Shown piece by piece: positions 40,344-48,214 of a stretch of 49,171 nucleotides of DNA. The notes beneath the pieces were generated by a model. It ran no database searches. It saw only the letters and a list, made by a program, of their open reading frames with translations, and was not told the origin of the DNA. The translations under genes and the position numbers were made by a program. How positions within the stretch are numbered: position 1 is the first letter of the stretch; every line of letters starts with the position of its first letter. Origin of the DNA: Bryobacterales bacterium (GTDB taxonomy: Bacteria > Acidobacteriota > Terriglobia > Bryobacterales > Bryobacteraceae). The stretch covers positions 1-49,171 of the forward strand of contig PLEX01000092.1 in NCBI GenBank assembly GCA_003136575.1, given 5' to 3'.

Positions 40344-42830
40344 ATGAGTTCAAGCCCAAACAGCGCCGCCCGGTTCGCGGCGGTTCGCCGGTCGCTGCGC
40401 TGGTTTTCCAGTGCACGTTTTTATACCACCTTTCTATTGTCCTTTTCAGTCTTCCTGCTCATGCCTTTGTTGGCCCGCGCACAGGACAACTCCGACACCG
40501 CGTCCGGCGGCGAAGCCAACCTCATCCTGCCGGATCTCAGCATCGGCACATTCTTCGGCGTCGACGGCCGCGCGCTCCTGATGGGCGGCCTCATCATCTG
40601 CGCGCTGGGCCTCCTGTTCGGCCTGATAACCTACCGCCGGCTGCGCGATCTCCCCGTGCACAAGTCCATGAAGGACGTTTCGGAACTGATTTGGGAAACC
40701 TGCAAGACATACCTTTTCACCCAAGGCAAGTTCCTGCTCATCCTGGAAATCTTTATCGGCACGATCATCCTCGTCTACTTCGGCTACTTCCGGCAATTCA
40801 CCGCGGTCAAGGTGCTGATCGTTCTGTTGTTCAGCCTGATCGGCATCGCAGGCAGCTACGGCGTCGCCTGGTACGGAATCCGCGTCAACACGTTCGCGAA
40901 TTCCCGCACGGCATTCGCCAGCCTTCGGGGGCTTCCTTACCCCTGTTACCAGATCCCTCTGCGAGCGGGAATGAGCATCGGGATGGTCCTCATCTCGGTT
41001 GAGCTCCTGATCATGCTCTGCATTCTGCTCTTCATCCCCAGCGACTACGCCGGGCCGTGTTTCATCGGTTTCGCCATCGGCGAATCGCTCGGCGCGGCCG
41101 CGCTGCGCGTGGCCGGCGGCATCTTCACCAAGATCGCCGATATCGGCGCCGACCTGATGAAGATCGTATTCAACGTCAAGGAGGACGACGCGCGCAATCC
41201 CGGCGTGATCGCCGATTGCACCGGCGACAACGCCGGCGATTCGGTCGGCCCGTCGGCGGATGGCTTCGAGACCTACGGCGTCACCGGCGTCGCGCTGATC
41301 ACCTTCATCCTGCTGGCCGTCCGCGAGCCTTTGGTGCAGGTACAGTTGCTGGTCTGGATCTTCGTGATGCGCATCATGATGGTCGTGTCGTCGGCCGCCT
41401 CGTACTTCATTAACGAAGCGATCGCCAAAGCCAGGTACTCGACGGCGGAAAAGTTCAACTACGAGCATCCGCTGACATTCCTCGTCTGGCTCACCTCGGT
41501 TCTTTCTATCGCGCTGACTTACATCGTTTCGTGGTTCATGATTCCCGATCTTGGCGGCGACCCCACGCTCTGGTGGAAGCTATCGAGCGTGATCACCTGT
41601 GGCACGCTGGCCGGCGCGGTCATCCCGGAACTGGTGAAGGTTTTCACTTCGACCGAATCTCGCCATGTTCGCGAAGTAGTCACATCTTCCCGCGAAGGCG
41701 GCGCGTCGCTCAATATTCTTTCCGGCCTGGTCGCCGGCAACTTCAGCGCCTTCTGGCTCGGCATGACGATGATGCTGCTGATGGCGGCCGCCTATGGAAT
41801 CAGCACAACTGGCCTGGGATCGCTCATGCTGGCGCCCGCCGTCTTCGCCTTCGGCCTGGTGGCTTTCGGCTTCCTCGGCATGGGTCCGGTAACGATCGCC
41901 GTCGATTCGTACGGACCCGTCACGGACAACGCGCAATCCGTTTACGAACTTTCGCTCATTGAAGACGTCCCGGGCATCAAACAGGATCTGCACCTGAACT
42001 ACGGCTTCACGCCGGATTTCGTGCGCGCTAAGGAAAATCTGGAAGAAAACGACGGCGCGGGCAACACCTTTAAAGCGACAGCCAAGCCGGTGTTGATCGG
42101 CACCGCCGTGGTGGGTGCCACGACGATGATTTTCTCCATCATCGTGACGCTGACAAAGAAGCTTTCGGTCAATCTGGAGGACCTGTCCATCCTCTACCCG
42201 CCGTTCCTGCTGGGCATGATGGCGGGCGGCGCGATGATCTACTGGTTCACCGGCGCTTCCATGCAGGCGGTGACAACCGGCGCATACCGCGCGGTGGAAT
42301 TCATCAAGAAGAACATGAAGCTGGAAGGCGCAACCAAGGCGTCCGTTGCCGATAGCAAAGCCGTGGTCGAAATCTGCACGCAGTACGCGCAGAAGGGCAT
42401 GTTCAACATCTTTCTGGCCGTCTTCTTCGCCACGCTGGCCTTCGCATTTGCCGAATCGTTCCTGTTCATCGGCTATCTGATTTCGATCGCCCTGTTCGGC
42501 CTGTATCAGGCGATTTTCATGGCCAATGCGGGTGGCGCATGGGATAACGCGAAGAAGATCGTGGAGACCGAGCTGAAGCAGAAAGGCACGGAACTGCATG
42601 CCGCAACTGTGGTTGGCGATACGGTCGGCGATCCATTCAAGGACACTTCCTCGGTGGCTCTGAATCCGATTATCAAGTTCACCACGCTGTTCGGACTGCT
42701 CGCCGTTGAGCTGGCAGAACAGCAGGCGGATACGCTCAGGCATGTGCTTGCGGCTGTCTTCCTGGTCGTCGCGCTGGTCTTCATTTACCGTTCGTTCTAC
42801 GGAATGCGAATCGTCGCCCAAAAGGATTGA
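40344..42830 (+). CDS. hppA: Membrane-bound ion-translocating pyrophosphatase
   Basis: An 828-residue integral membrane pyrophosphatase that couples PPi hydrolysis to H+ and/or Na+ export. Hallmarks: GGIFTKIADIGADLMKIVFN, EDDARNPGVIADCTGDNAGD followed by VGPSADGFETYG (residues about 280-310, PPi/Mg2+ site), VDSYGPVTDNAQS (about 520-532) and a late GDTVGDPFKDTSS. The variant wording (DCTGDNAGDSVGP rather than DNVGDNVGD) places it in the divergent bacterial branch. In GNTFKATAK, Lys577 occupies the position where Lys marks K+-independent enzymes, but this branch is poorly covered by that rule. An N-terminal extension with a cleavable-looking signal (residues about 27-47) is unusual for the family. 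A hydrolase gene follows directly. Confidence 0.93.
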   Translation: MSSSPNSAARFAAVRRSLRWFSSARFYTTFLLSFSVFLLMPLLARAQDNSDTASGGEANLILPDLSIGTFFGVDGRALLMGGLIICALGLLFGLITYRRLRDLPVHKSMKDVSELIWETCKTYLFTQGKFLLILEIFIGTIILVYFGYFRQFTAVKVLIVLLFSLIGIAGSYGVAWYGIRVNTFANSRTAFASLRGLPYPCYQIPLRAGMSIGMVLISVELLIMLCILLFIPSDYAGPCFIGFAIGESLGAAALRVAGGIFTKIADIGADLMKIVFNVKEDDARNPGVIADCTGDNAGDSVGPSADGFETYGVTGVALITFILLAVREPLVQVQLLVWIFVMRIMMVVSSAASYFINEAIAKARYSTAEKFNYEHPLTFLVWLTSVLSIALTYIVSWFMIPDLGGDPTLWWKLSSVITCGTLAGAVIPELVKVFTSTESRHVREVVTSSREGGASLNILSGLVAGNFSAFWLGMTMMLLMAAAYGISTTGLGSLMLAPAVFAFGLVAFGFLGMGPVTIAVDSYGPVTDNAQSVYELSLIEDVPGIKQDLHLNYGFTPDFVRAKENLEENDGAGNTFKATAKPVLIGTAVVGATTMIFSIIVTLTKKLSVNLEDLSILYPPFLLGMMAGGAMIYWFTGASMQAVTTGAYRAVEFIKKNMKLEGATKASVADSKAVVEICTQYAQKGMFNIFLAVFFATLAFAFAESFLFIGYLISIALFGLYQAIFMANAGGAWDNAKKIVETELKQKGTELHAATVVGDTVGDPFKDTSSVALNPIIKFTTLFGLLAVELAEQQADTLRHVLAAVFLVVALVFIYRSFYGMRIVAQKD

Positions 42831-42835
42831 GCCTT

Positions 42836-43807
42836 TTGCATCCGACGCGCCCAACACGCCGCGCGGCTTTGCTCACGGCATGTGGCGCGGTCGCGTCCGC
42901 GCAGCAAACTCTCGGCCCTCCGCCGCATCCGAAAGGGCCGAAGGTTTTTCTCGACTACGATCAGGTGGAACTCGACGCCGCCTACGACCAGACGGTTTAC
43001 GAGCCGGATATCGATCAGCTGTCGGCGAAGCTGAAAGCCGATAGCGACATGGTTCGCGCCCGGCTCGGAAACCCGCGGCGCGCGGCGTATGGATCGAAGG
43101 AAATCGAAAAGCTGGATATTTACCCGGCCAGCCGCACGAACGCGCCGATCTTCATATTCATCCACGGTGGCAGATGGCGCGTCGCAACGGCTCACGATTA
43201 CGGCTTTCCCGCCGAGACATTCGTTCGCGCCGGCGCGCACTTAGTGGCTCCGGACTTCGATTGGGTGCAGGACGTGGGTGGCGACCTGAACGTTCTCGCA
43301 TCACAGGTGCGCCACGCGATAGCCTGGGTTTATCGAAACGCCGCATCGTTTGGCGGAGACCCGCGGCGCATTTACCTTGGCGGCCACTCCTCCGGGGCGC
43401 ATCTGGCGGGTGTGGCAATAACCACAAGCTGGAAGGACCTCGGTCTGCCCGGCGACTGCATCAAAGGCGCCGTCCTCTTGAGCGGCATGTACGATCTGAA
43501 ACCCGTGCGCCTTTCCAGTCGCAGTTCGTACGTGAAGATCGACGACGCCACGGAAGACGCACTGAGTCCGCAACGTCATATCGATCGGCTTTCGGTCCCG
43601 CTTGTCGTCGCGTACGGGACGCGCGAGACGCCCGAATTTCAACGCCAAAGCCGCGACTTCGCGGCGGCGGTGAAGTCTGCGGGAAAACCCGTGGAACTGA
43701 TCGTGGCGAGGGATTGTGTCCACATGGAGACCGTGGAGAGCCTCGGCAATCCCTACGGCCTGGCCGGAAGCGCGACGCTGAAGATGATGAAGCTGGTCGC
43801 GGAGTAA
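42836..43807 (+). CDS. Exported alpha/beta hydrolase, kynurenine formamidase-like
   Basis: A 323-residue hydrolase. TTG 42836 is preferred because AAAGGA lies 9 bases upstream; another TTG at 42827 overlaps the hppA stop. The N terminus PTRRAALLTACGAVASAQQ looks like a Tat-type signal. FIFIHGGRWR is the oxyanion HGG motif, LGGHSSGAHLAG the nucleophile elbow (GxSxG), and DCVHMETVES carries the expected catalytic His. Overall it resembles the kynurenine formamidase/carboxylesterase group in layout; the true substrate may be another small ester or amide. It is 5 bases from hppA, hence co-transcribed, though a functional link to pyrophosphate is not obvious. Confidence 0.75.
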   Translation: MHPTRPTRRAALLTACGAVASAQQTLGPPPHPKGPKVFLDYDQVELDAAYDQTVYEPDIDQLSAKLKADSDMVRARLGNPRRAAYGSKEIEKLDIYPASRTNAPIFIFIHGGRWRVATAHDYGFPAETFVRAGAHLVAPDFDWVQDVGGDLNVLASQVRHAIAWVYRNAASFGGDPRRIYLGGHSSGAHLAGVAITTSWKDLGLPGDCIKGAVLLSGMYDLKPVRLSSRSSYVKIDDATEDALSPQRHIDRLSVPLVVAYGTRETPEFQRQSRDFAAAVKSAGKPVELIVARDCVHMETVESLGNPYGLAGSATLKMMKLVAE

Positions 43808-43845
43808 CCGGTGTCGGCCGTTTACCGATTTGACCGCGCCAACTG

Positions 43846-43869
43846 GCGGCCCGCTTCAAAAAGCGCCGC
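43846..43869 (+). terminator. Hairpin after the hydrolase gene
   Basis: GCGG, two unpaired C, CGCTT, loop CAAA, AAGCG, CCGC form a 9-bp stem with a bulge, 36 bases after the hydrolase stop and just before the -10 box of the sigma-factor gene. No T tract follows. Likely separates the hppA unit from the sigma/kinase operon. Confidence 0.4.
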
Positions 43870-43879
43870 AGGCCTGACA

Positions 43880-43885
43880 TAGTAT
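43880..43885 (+). promoter_or_regulatory. TAGTAT -10-like box, 6 nt before ATG of the ECF sigma gene
   Basis: TAGTAT, spacer GGACCT, then ATG 43892: leaderless geometry. No Shine-Dalgarno sequence is seen. If the sigma factor controls its own operon this box may be its own target, but no matching second site was found. Confidence 0.4.
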
Positions 43886-43891
43886 GGACCT

Positions 43892-44491
43892 ATGTCGGCT
43901 ATACCTGAGCAGAGCCCGGAGCTACCGGTGACGCGACTGCTGATCGACTGGAAGAGCGGTAACAAGGAAGCGCTCGACCTTTTGATTCCCATCGTCTATC
44001 GCGAACTCCGCGCGCTCGCGGACCGACAGCTTCGCGACGAACGCGCCGCCGCAACCATACAGCCCACCGCTCTGGTGCACGAAGCCTATGTGAGACTCGT
44101 CGCGCAAAACCTGCCCGATTGGGAAAGCCGCGCGCATTTCTTTGGCGTGGCCGCGCACCTGATGCGTCAGGTTCTGGTGGACCACGCGCGCCGCCGCCGA
44201 AGCGGCAAACGCGGCGGAGGCGTGGAGAAAACATCGATTGAAGATACGGTGAGCTTCGCCCCGGCGAAGGGACGGGACATCGAAGACCTGGACGACGCGC
44301 TGAATGCGCTCACGGAATTCGACGAACGCAAGGCGAAGGTGATCGAACTTCGGTTTTTTGGTGGCTTCAATCTTGAGGAAACGGCGCAGGCGCTGGGGAT
44401 CTCGACGGCCACCGTGACGCGGGAGCAGCGCATGGCCGAGGCATGGCTGCACCGCGAAATGGCGCGGGAAAAAGGAGCGTCCCGGGATTAA
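43892..44491 (+). CDS. ECF-type RNA polymerase sigma factor (TIGR02999-like)
   Basis: A 199-residue sigma-70 family regulator. Region 2 shows LDLLIPIVYRELRALADRQL, then TIQPTALVHEAYVRLVAQNL and FFGVAAHLMRQVLVDHARRR. Region 4 has VIELRFFGGFNLEETAQALG and ISTATVTREQRMAEAWL, a helix-turn-helix. This wording is that of the ECF subgroup regularly found next to Ser/Thr kinases in Acidobacteria and Planctomycetes. The stop overlaps the kinase start (TAATG), so sigma factor and kinase are made together and the kinase probably controls sigma activity, in place of an anti-sigma factor. Initiation appears leaderless. Confidence 0.9.
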   Translation: MSAIPEQSPELPVTRLLIDWKSGNKEALDLLIPIVYRELRALADRQLRDERAAATIQPTALVHEAYVRLVAQNLPDWESRAHFFGVAAHLMRQVLVDHARRRRSGKRGGGVEKTSIEDTVSFAPAKGRDIEDLDDALNALTEFDERKAKVIELRFFGGFNLEETAQALGISTATVTREQRMAEAWLHREMAREKGASRD

Positions 44492-47298
44492 TGGCGCCGC
44501 AGGCACAACCATGGGCCAAAATCGAGGAAATCTTCCATCAGGCGCTGGAACAGGATCCGGAAACGCGTGACGCGTGGCTGGACAACGCCTGCGGGGGCGA
44601 CGCGAGTCTGCGCTCGGAAGTAGCGGCGCTGCTGGAGAGCGACGCCGCCGCCCGCGAGGGCTTCGTAGCCGGCAATGTGCAGCGGGCGGTCCGGAACCTG
44701 GCCGACACTCAAACGGGTGAAAGGCCGCGAATTGAAGGCAGGATGATCGGGCAATGGCGTCTGCTTCGCGAGATTGGCCACGGAGGCATGGGCTCGGTCT
44801 ACCTGGTCGAGAGGGCTGATCAGCAGTACGAGTCGCAGGCGGCGATAAAGCTGGTTCGCCAAGGCCTCGATACGGATTTCATCCTCCGGCGTTTTCGCCG
44901 CGAACGCCAAATCCTGGCCCGGCTGGACCATCCGAACATCACAAAAATGTTCGACGGGGGTACCACCGAAGACGGCATCCCTTATCTCGTGATGGAGTTC
45001 ATCGACGGGCTCTGGATCACGAAATACGCGGAGAAGCACGGGCTCAGCACGGAGCAGCGGGTCGGACTGTTGCTGCCCGTTTGCTCCGCCTTGGCTTATG
45101 CGCACCGTAATTTCATCGTCCATCGCGATATGAAGCCCGGCAATATTCTGATCGACGCAACCGGTATTCCGAAGCTGCTCGATTTCGGGATCTCGAAATT
45201 GCTGCTTACCGACCGGCCGGAGCTTCCGAACACACAGGGCGGGGCCATGATGACGCCCGATTACGCGAGTCCCGAACAGATTCTCGGAGAACCGGTGACG
45301 ATCGCGTCGGACGTTTATTCGCTCGGCGCGGTGTTGTACGAACTTCTGACCGGCGTGAGACCGCATCGCATCGACCAGTGCACACCTCTGGCTTTGGAGC
45401 GCGCCATCTGCCTCGATCCCGTGCGCGTGCCAAGCGCAGCAGTGGGCGAAAACCGGACGCTTGCGCGGCGGCTTAGGGGCGATCTCGACAATATCGTGCT
45501 GCGCGCCATGCAGAAGGAACCCGAGCGCCGTTACGCCTCCGTGGAACAGCTTGCAGACGATTTGCGTCGCTATCTGGACCACCGTCCGGTACTCGCGAGG
45601 CCGGATTCGGTGACGTACCGGATCGGCCGTTTCATCCGCAGGAATCGCGTCGCAGTCGCGCTGGGAGCGGCAGTAGCGGTGGCGTTGCTCGCCGGCGCAA
45701 CGGTGGCAATTCGCGAAGAGCGAATCGCTCACGAACGCTTCGAGGACGTCCGGAAACTTGCCACCACGTTCCTGTTCGGCGTGGAGGAAGCCGCTCGTCC
45801 GCTGCCCGGTTCGCTGCGGCTGCGGCAACAAATTGCCCGCACCGGAGTCGAGTACCTGACGAACCTGTCCCGCGGTTCCACCGGCGACTGGGCGCTGAAG
45901 CGGGAGCTGGCCGACGCATGGCTTCGCATCGGCGTGGTGCAGGGCGGGCAGGAATCTTCCAACCTCGGCGATCTTCCTGCCGCGCTGGCCAGTTTTTCCA
46001 GCGCGGGCAAGCTGCTGGACGAGGTTTTGGAGCACGATCCCGGAGACGCACAGGCCTCATATAGCCGGGTAGCCGTCCTTTACGAAACAAGCGATCTGGA
46101 GCGAGTCAGTGGGCATTACAAGGAGGCCGCGGACGCCGCCGAATCGGGTCTCCGGATCGCCGAATCGCTGATGGCCAGGGTTCCAAAGAATATCGATGAT
46201 CCGAAAAATCTCGATCTCGTTCGTTACGCCGGCCTGCTGCATCTCGATCTGGTCCGCGTCCGGCAGCAGAAGGGTGAACTGGAACAGGGCCAACTCGAAG
46301 CCGAAAGCGGCGCGCGCCTGTTGCGGCGAGTGGCGGACGCCAGGCCGGAAGACCGCGACGTGCAATTGAGCCTGGCGGATCTGGATGCGCGAATGGGTTC
46401 GCTGCAGGCATCTCTCGGCCATCCGGCGGATGCGCTGGCAAGCTATCGGAGCGAGGCGGAGATTCTGGAGGCGTTGCGGGCGCGCCTTCCCAACGACACG
46501 CGGTCGAGACGAGAACTGATGTTCGCATACGGGCACATCGGCGATACTCTGGGCAATCCCGAGTACGACAATCTGGGCGATTTGCCGGGAGCTTTCGCGG
46601 CCTACGAGAAGATGGCGGAACAAGCGAAATTCCTGAGCGACGCCGATCCGGCGGACGCGCGGGCTCTCGGCGACTATGGAATTGCGCTGTTGCGGCTCGG
46701 CCTGGCCACGCCCCCGGCCGGCACACTCCGGCGCGAAACGCTCGAGCGCTCGCTGGACCTGCTGACCCGCGCCGAAACGCGTGTACCGCAGAGCCGCATG
46801 ATCGCCACTCATAAGGTCTGGGCGGAAACCGAATTGGGCGACTACCAGTCCGCGATCACGACCGGCGAAAGGATCCTGAAAGGCGCACCGGACGACGCTC
46901 TGACGTTTCGGCGAATGGAAGCGGCGGTCGGCGCGCTCGCACGGGAACAAGCCCGGAACGGCCGTCGGGCGGATGCGCTGGCGACGCTCGACCACTCGCT
47001 CGCGTGGGCGAAGAAGTTCGACGACACCGCGCCGCCCGCGTCGATCGCGATCCGGCCCGGCGTCGCGCAGGCATGGCAGACCGCGGGAGCGGTATACGCG
47101 ATGCTCGCCGACGGGGAAGGCGGGCAACGCGCGGCCGAAGACCGGGAGACGGCGCTCGCGTGGTACCGGCGGTCGCTCGATCAGTGGAAAAAACTCGAAG
47201 GGCAGAAGGGATTTCTTCCTCTGTATGCGGCCGCGATGGAGGCCGCCGGGCGGGCGATGGCCACCATCGGCGCTCAGGATAAAGGGGTACGTCGATGA
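44491..47298 (+). CDS. Transmembrane Ser/Thr protein kinase with TPR-rich sensor half
   Basis: A 935-residue Hanks-type kinase. ATG 44491 overlaps the sigma-factor stop (TAATG); an earlier in-frame start at 44443 lies inside the sigma gene. Order: a helical N-terminal segment (about 1-80), kinase domain with GHGGMGSVY (96-104), the ATP-binding Lys of AIKLV (120), catalytic HRDMKPGNIL (211-220) and DFGIS (231-235), activation segment MMTPDYASPEQI, then one transmembrane helix (about 385-407). The C-terminal half is helical repeats of TPR type (DLPAALASFSSAGKLLDEVL, HPADALASYRSEAEILEAL), outside the membrane if topology is standard. HRDM replaces the usual HRDL. This architecture is common in Acidobacteria. 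The stop overlaps a globin gene (ATGA). Confidence 0.92.
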   Translation: MAPQAQPWAKIEEIFHQALEQDPETRDAWLDNACGGDASLRSEVAALLESDAAAREGFVAGNVQRAVRNLADTQTGERPRIEGRMIGQWRLLREIGHGGMGSVYLVERADQQYESQAAIKLVRQGLDTDFILRRFRRERQILARLDHPNITKMFDGGTTEDGIPYLVMEFIDGLWITKYAEKHGLSTEQRVGLLLPVCSALAYAHRNFIVHRDMKPGNILIDATGIPKLLDFGISKLLLTDRPELPNTQGGAMMTPDYASPEQILGEPVTIASDVYSLGAVLYELLTGVRPHRIDQCTPLALERAICLDPVRVPSAAVGENRTLARRLRGDLDNIVLRAMQKEPERRYASVEQLADDLRRYLDHRPVLARPDSVTYRIGRFIRRNRVAVALGAAVAVALLAGATVAIREERIAHERFEDVRKLATTFLFGVEEAARPLPGSLRLRQQIARTGVEYLTNLSRGSTGDWALKRELADAWLRIGVVQGGQESSNLGDLPAALASFSSAGKLLDEVLEHDPGDAQASYSRVAVLYETSDLERVSGHYKEAADAAESGLRIAESLMARVPKNIDDPKNLDLVRYAGLLHLDLVRVRQQKGELEQGQLEAESGARLLRRVADARPEDRDVQLSLADLDARMGSLQASLGHPADALASYRSEAEILEALRARLPNDTRSRRELMFAYGHIGDTLGNPEYDNLGDLPGAFAAYEKMAEQAKFLSDADPADARALGDYGIALLRLGLATPPAGTLRRETLERSLDLLTRAETRVPQSRMIATHKVWAETELGDYQSAITTGERILKGAPDDALTFRRMEAAVGALAREQARNGRRADALATLDHSLAWAKKFDDTAPPASIAIRPGVAQAWQTAGAVYAMLADGEGGQRAAEDRETALAWYRRSLDQWKKLEGQKGFLPLYAAAMEAAGRAMATIGAQDKGVRR

Positions 47299-47735
47299 AC
47301 CTTACGCCGCGACAGAAGACGCTTGTACGGGAAAGCTTTGAATCGGTTCGCGAGTACTCGGACTCCGTGGTGGTGCTCTTCTACGGCCGGCTCTTTGAGA
47401 TTGCGCCAGAGGTGCGCGGCCTGTTCCACATCGAAATCCGCGAGCAGGCGCGCAAGCTGATGGACATGCTGACAGCTCTTGTAGAAGCGCTGGATCGATT
47501 CGGCGCGCTGCGGCCTGACTTGGCCGAACTGGGCCGCCGTCATGGCGAATACAAGGTGGTGCCCGCTCATTACGACGCACTGGTGAGCGCGTTGATGTGG
47601 GCGTATGGCCATGCCCTCGGTCTGGAATTCGATCGCGAGACCCGGTTGGCGTGGGAACAACTGCTGCACGCCGTCTCGGCGGTGATGATCGAAGGCGCGG
47701 CTACCGCCCAGGCGAGTCCGCGCGTAAGCGAGTAG
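47295..47735 (+). CDS. Single-domain globin
   Basis: A 146-residue haem protein of the bacterial haemoglobin/flavohaemoglobin N-domain type. VVLFYGRLFEIAPEVRGLF has Tyr30 at the expected distal B10 position. LGRRHGEYKVVPAHYDALVS has His83 as proximal F8 ligand, with the Y-x-V-x-x-x-H/Y pattern of Vgb and Hmp. There is no reductase domain. Such globins bind O2 or NO and act in sensing, NO detoxification or O2 delivery. Its ATG overlaps the kinase stop, so globin, kinase and sigma factor form a translationally linked unit. This suggests that haem-ligand status and the kinase/sigma pathway are connected; that link is inference. Confidence 0.88.
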   Translation: MNLTPRQKTLVRESFESVREYSDSVVVLFYGRLFEIAPEVRGLFHIEIREQARKLMDMLTALVEALDRFGALRPDLAELGRRHGEYKVVPAHYDALVSALMWAYGHALGLEFDRETRLAWEQLLHAVSAVMIEGAATAQASPRVSE

Positions 47736-47748
47736 AATCTCCCGCTCT

Positions 47749-47771
47749 GGCCGGTCCGGCAGCAACCGGCC
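47749..47771 (+). terminator. Hairpin after the globin gene
   Basis: GGCCGGT (47749-47755) and ACCGGCC (47765-47771) form a perfect 7-bp stem 13 bases after the globin stop, followed by an AT-rich stretch (CAAAATCTTCAAAAAATGAT) that can itself pair AAAATC with GATTTT. Probable transcription end of the sigma-kinase-globin operon. Confidence 0.5.
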
Positions 47772-47810
47772 GCAAAATCTTCAAAAAATGATTTTGGGGT
47801 CCGTGATTGA

Positions 47811-47875
47811 GTTTTCCTCGTCTTTGCGCCCGTATGAGTGGGAAGCGAAGTTTCCCGCTAAGAAAAGAGGAAAAC
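47811..47875 (+). promoter_or_regulatory. Structured 5' leader that can hide the ribosome binding site of the peptide gene
   Basis: GTTTTCCTC (47811-47819) is a perfect complement of GAGGAAAAC (47867-47875). The right arm contains the Shine-Dalgarno sequence for ATG 47880, so pairing would block initiation. Inside the loop, GGGAA (47840-47844) can pair with TTCCC (47852-47856). This looks like a translational switch (thermosensor, ligand- or protein-responsive); the signal is unknown and no riboswitch class is recognised. Confidence 0.45.
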
Positions 47876-47879
47876 ACAA

Positions 47880-48182
47880 ATGGACACGAAGAATCTGAAC
47901 GAAGCTCAACAGACGCAAAACGAAGCTGCGGAACTGAATGCAGGCGAACTGGATGCGATCGTCGGCGGCGCGCTGAACGCCTGCTTGAAGACTGATGTCG
48001 CGGCGACGCAAATTCACCCGTCGCTCACGGCCAACCACAACGAAACGGTCTACGTACGCTCGGCGACGTGCGACGACGAAGAACTGAACTCGGCGGAACT
48101 GGACACGATCACGGGCGGCATGTCTCAGGAGAACGCGCATCTTATGCCAAGTTTCGTTATGGACCCGGTCAAAAAGCAGTAG
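47880..48182 (+). CDS. Small precursor-like protein with two double-glycine leader motifs
   Basis: A 100-residue protein with a good ribosome binding site (AGAGGA). The first 30 residues are an acidic, amphipathic leader ending AGELDAIVGG-AL, the consensus double-glycine cleavage motif of bacteriocin and RiPP leaders (ELD-x-V/I-x-GG). A 37-residue segment with two Cys (ALNACLKTDVAATQ... RSATCDDEEL) follows, then a second motif NSAELDTITGG and a 20-residue tail (MSQENAHLMPSFVMDPVKKQ). Two GG sites in one chain are unusual and could release two peptides. No C39 peptidase, ABC exporter, lanthipeptide synthetase or radical SAM gene is visible, so any processing machinery lies elsewhere. Confidence 0.6.
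   Translation: MDTKNLNEAQQTQNEAAELNAGELDAIVGGALNACLKTDVAATQIHPSLTANHNETVYVRSATCDDEELNSAELDTITGGMSQENAHLMPSFVMDPVKKQ
47952..47972 (+). repeat. 21-bp exact direct repeat shared by the two peptide genes (second copy 48272-48292)
   Basis: GATGCGATCGTCGGCGGCGC plus a final G is identical at 47952-47972 and 48272-48292 and encodes the DAIVGG-A leader end in both genes. Exact identity at DNA level points to recent duplication or strong constraint on the cleavage motif. Confidence 0.8.
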
Positions 48183-48214
48183 CGAGAAACCTTAACGAAT
48201 TGAAAGGAGAATAT

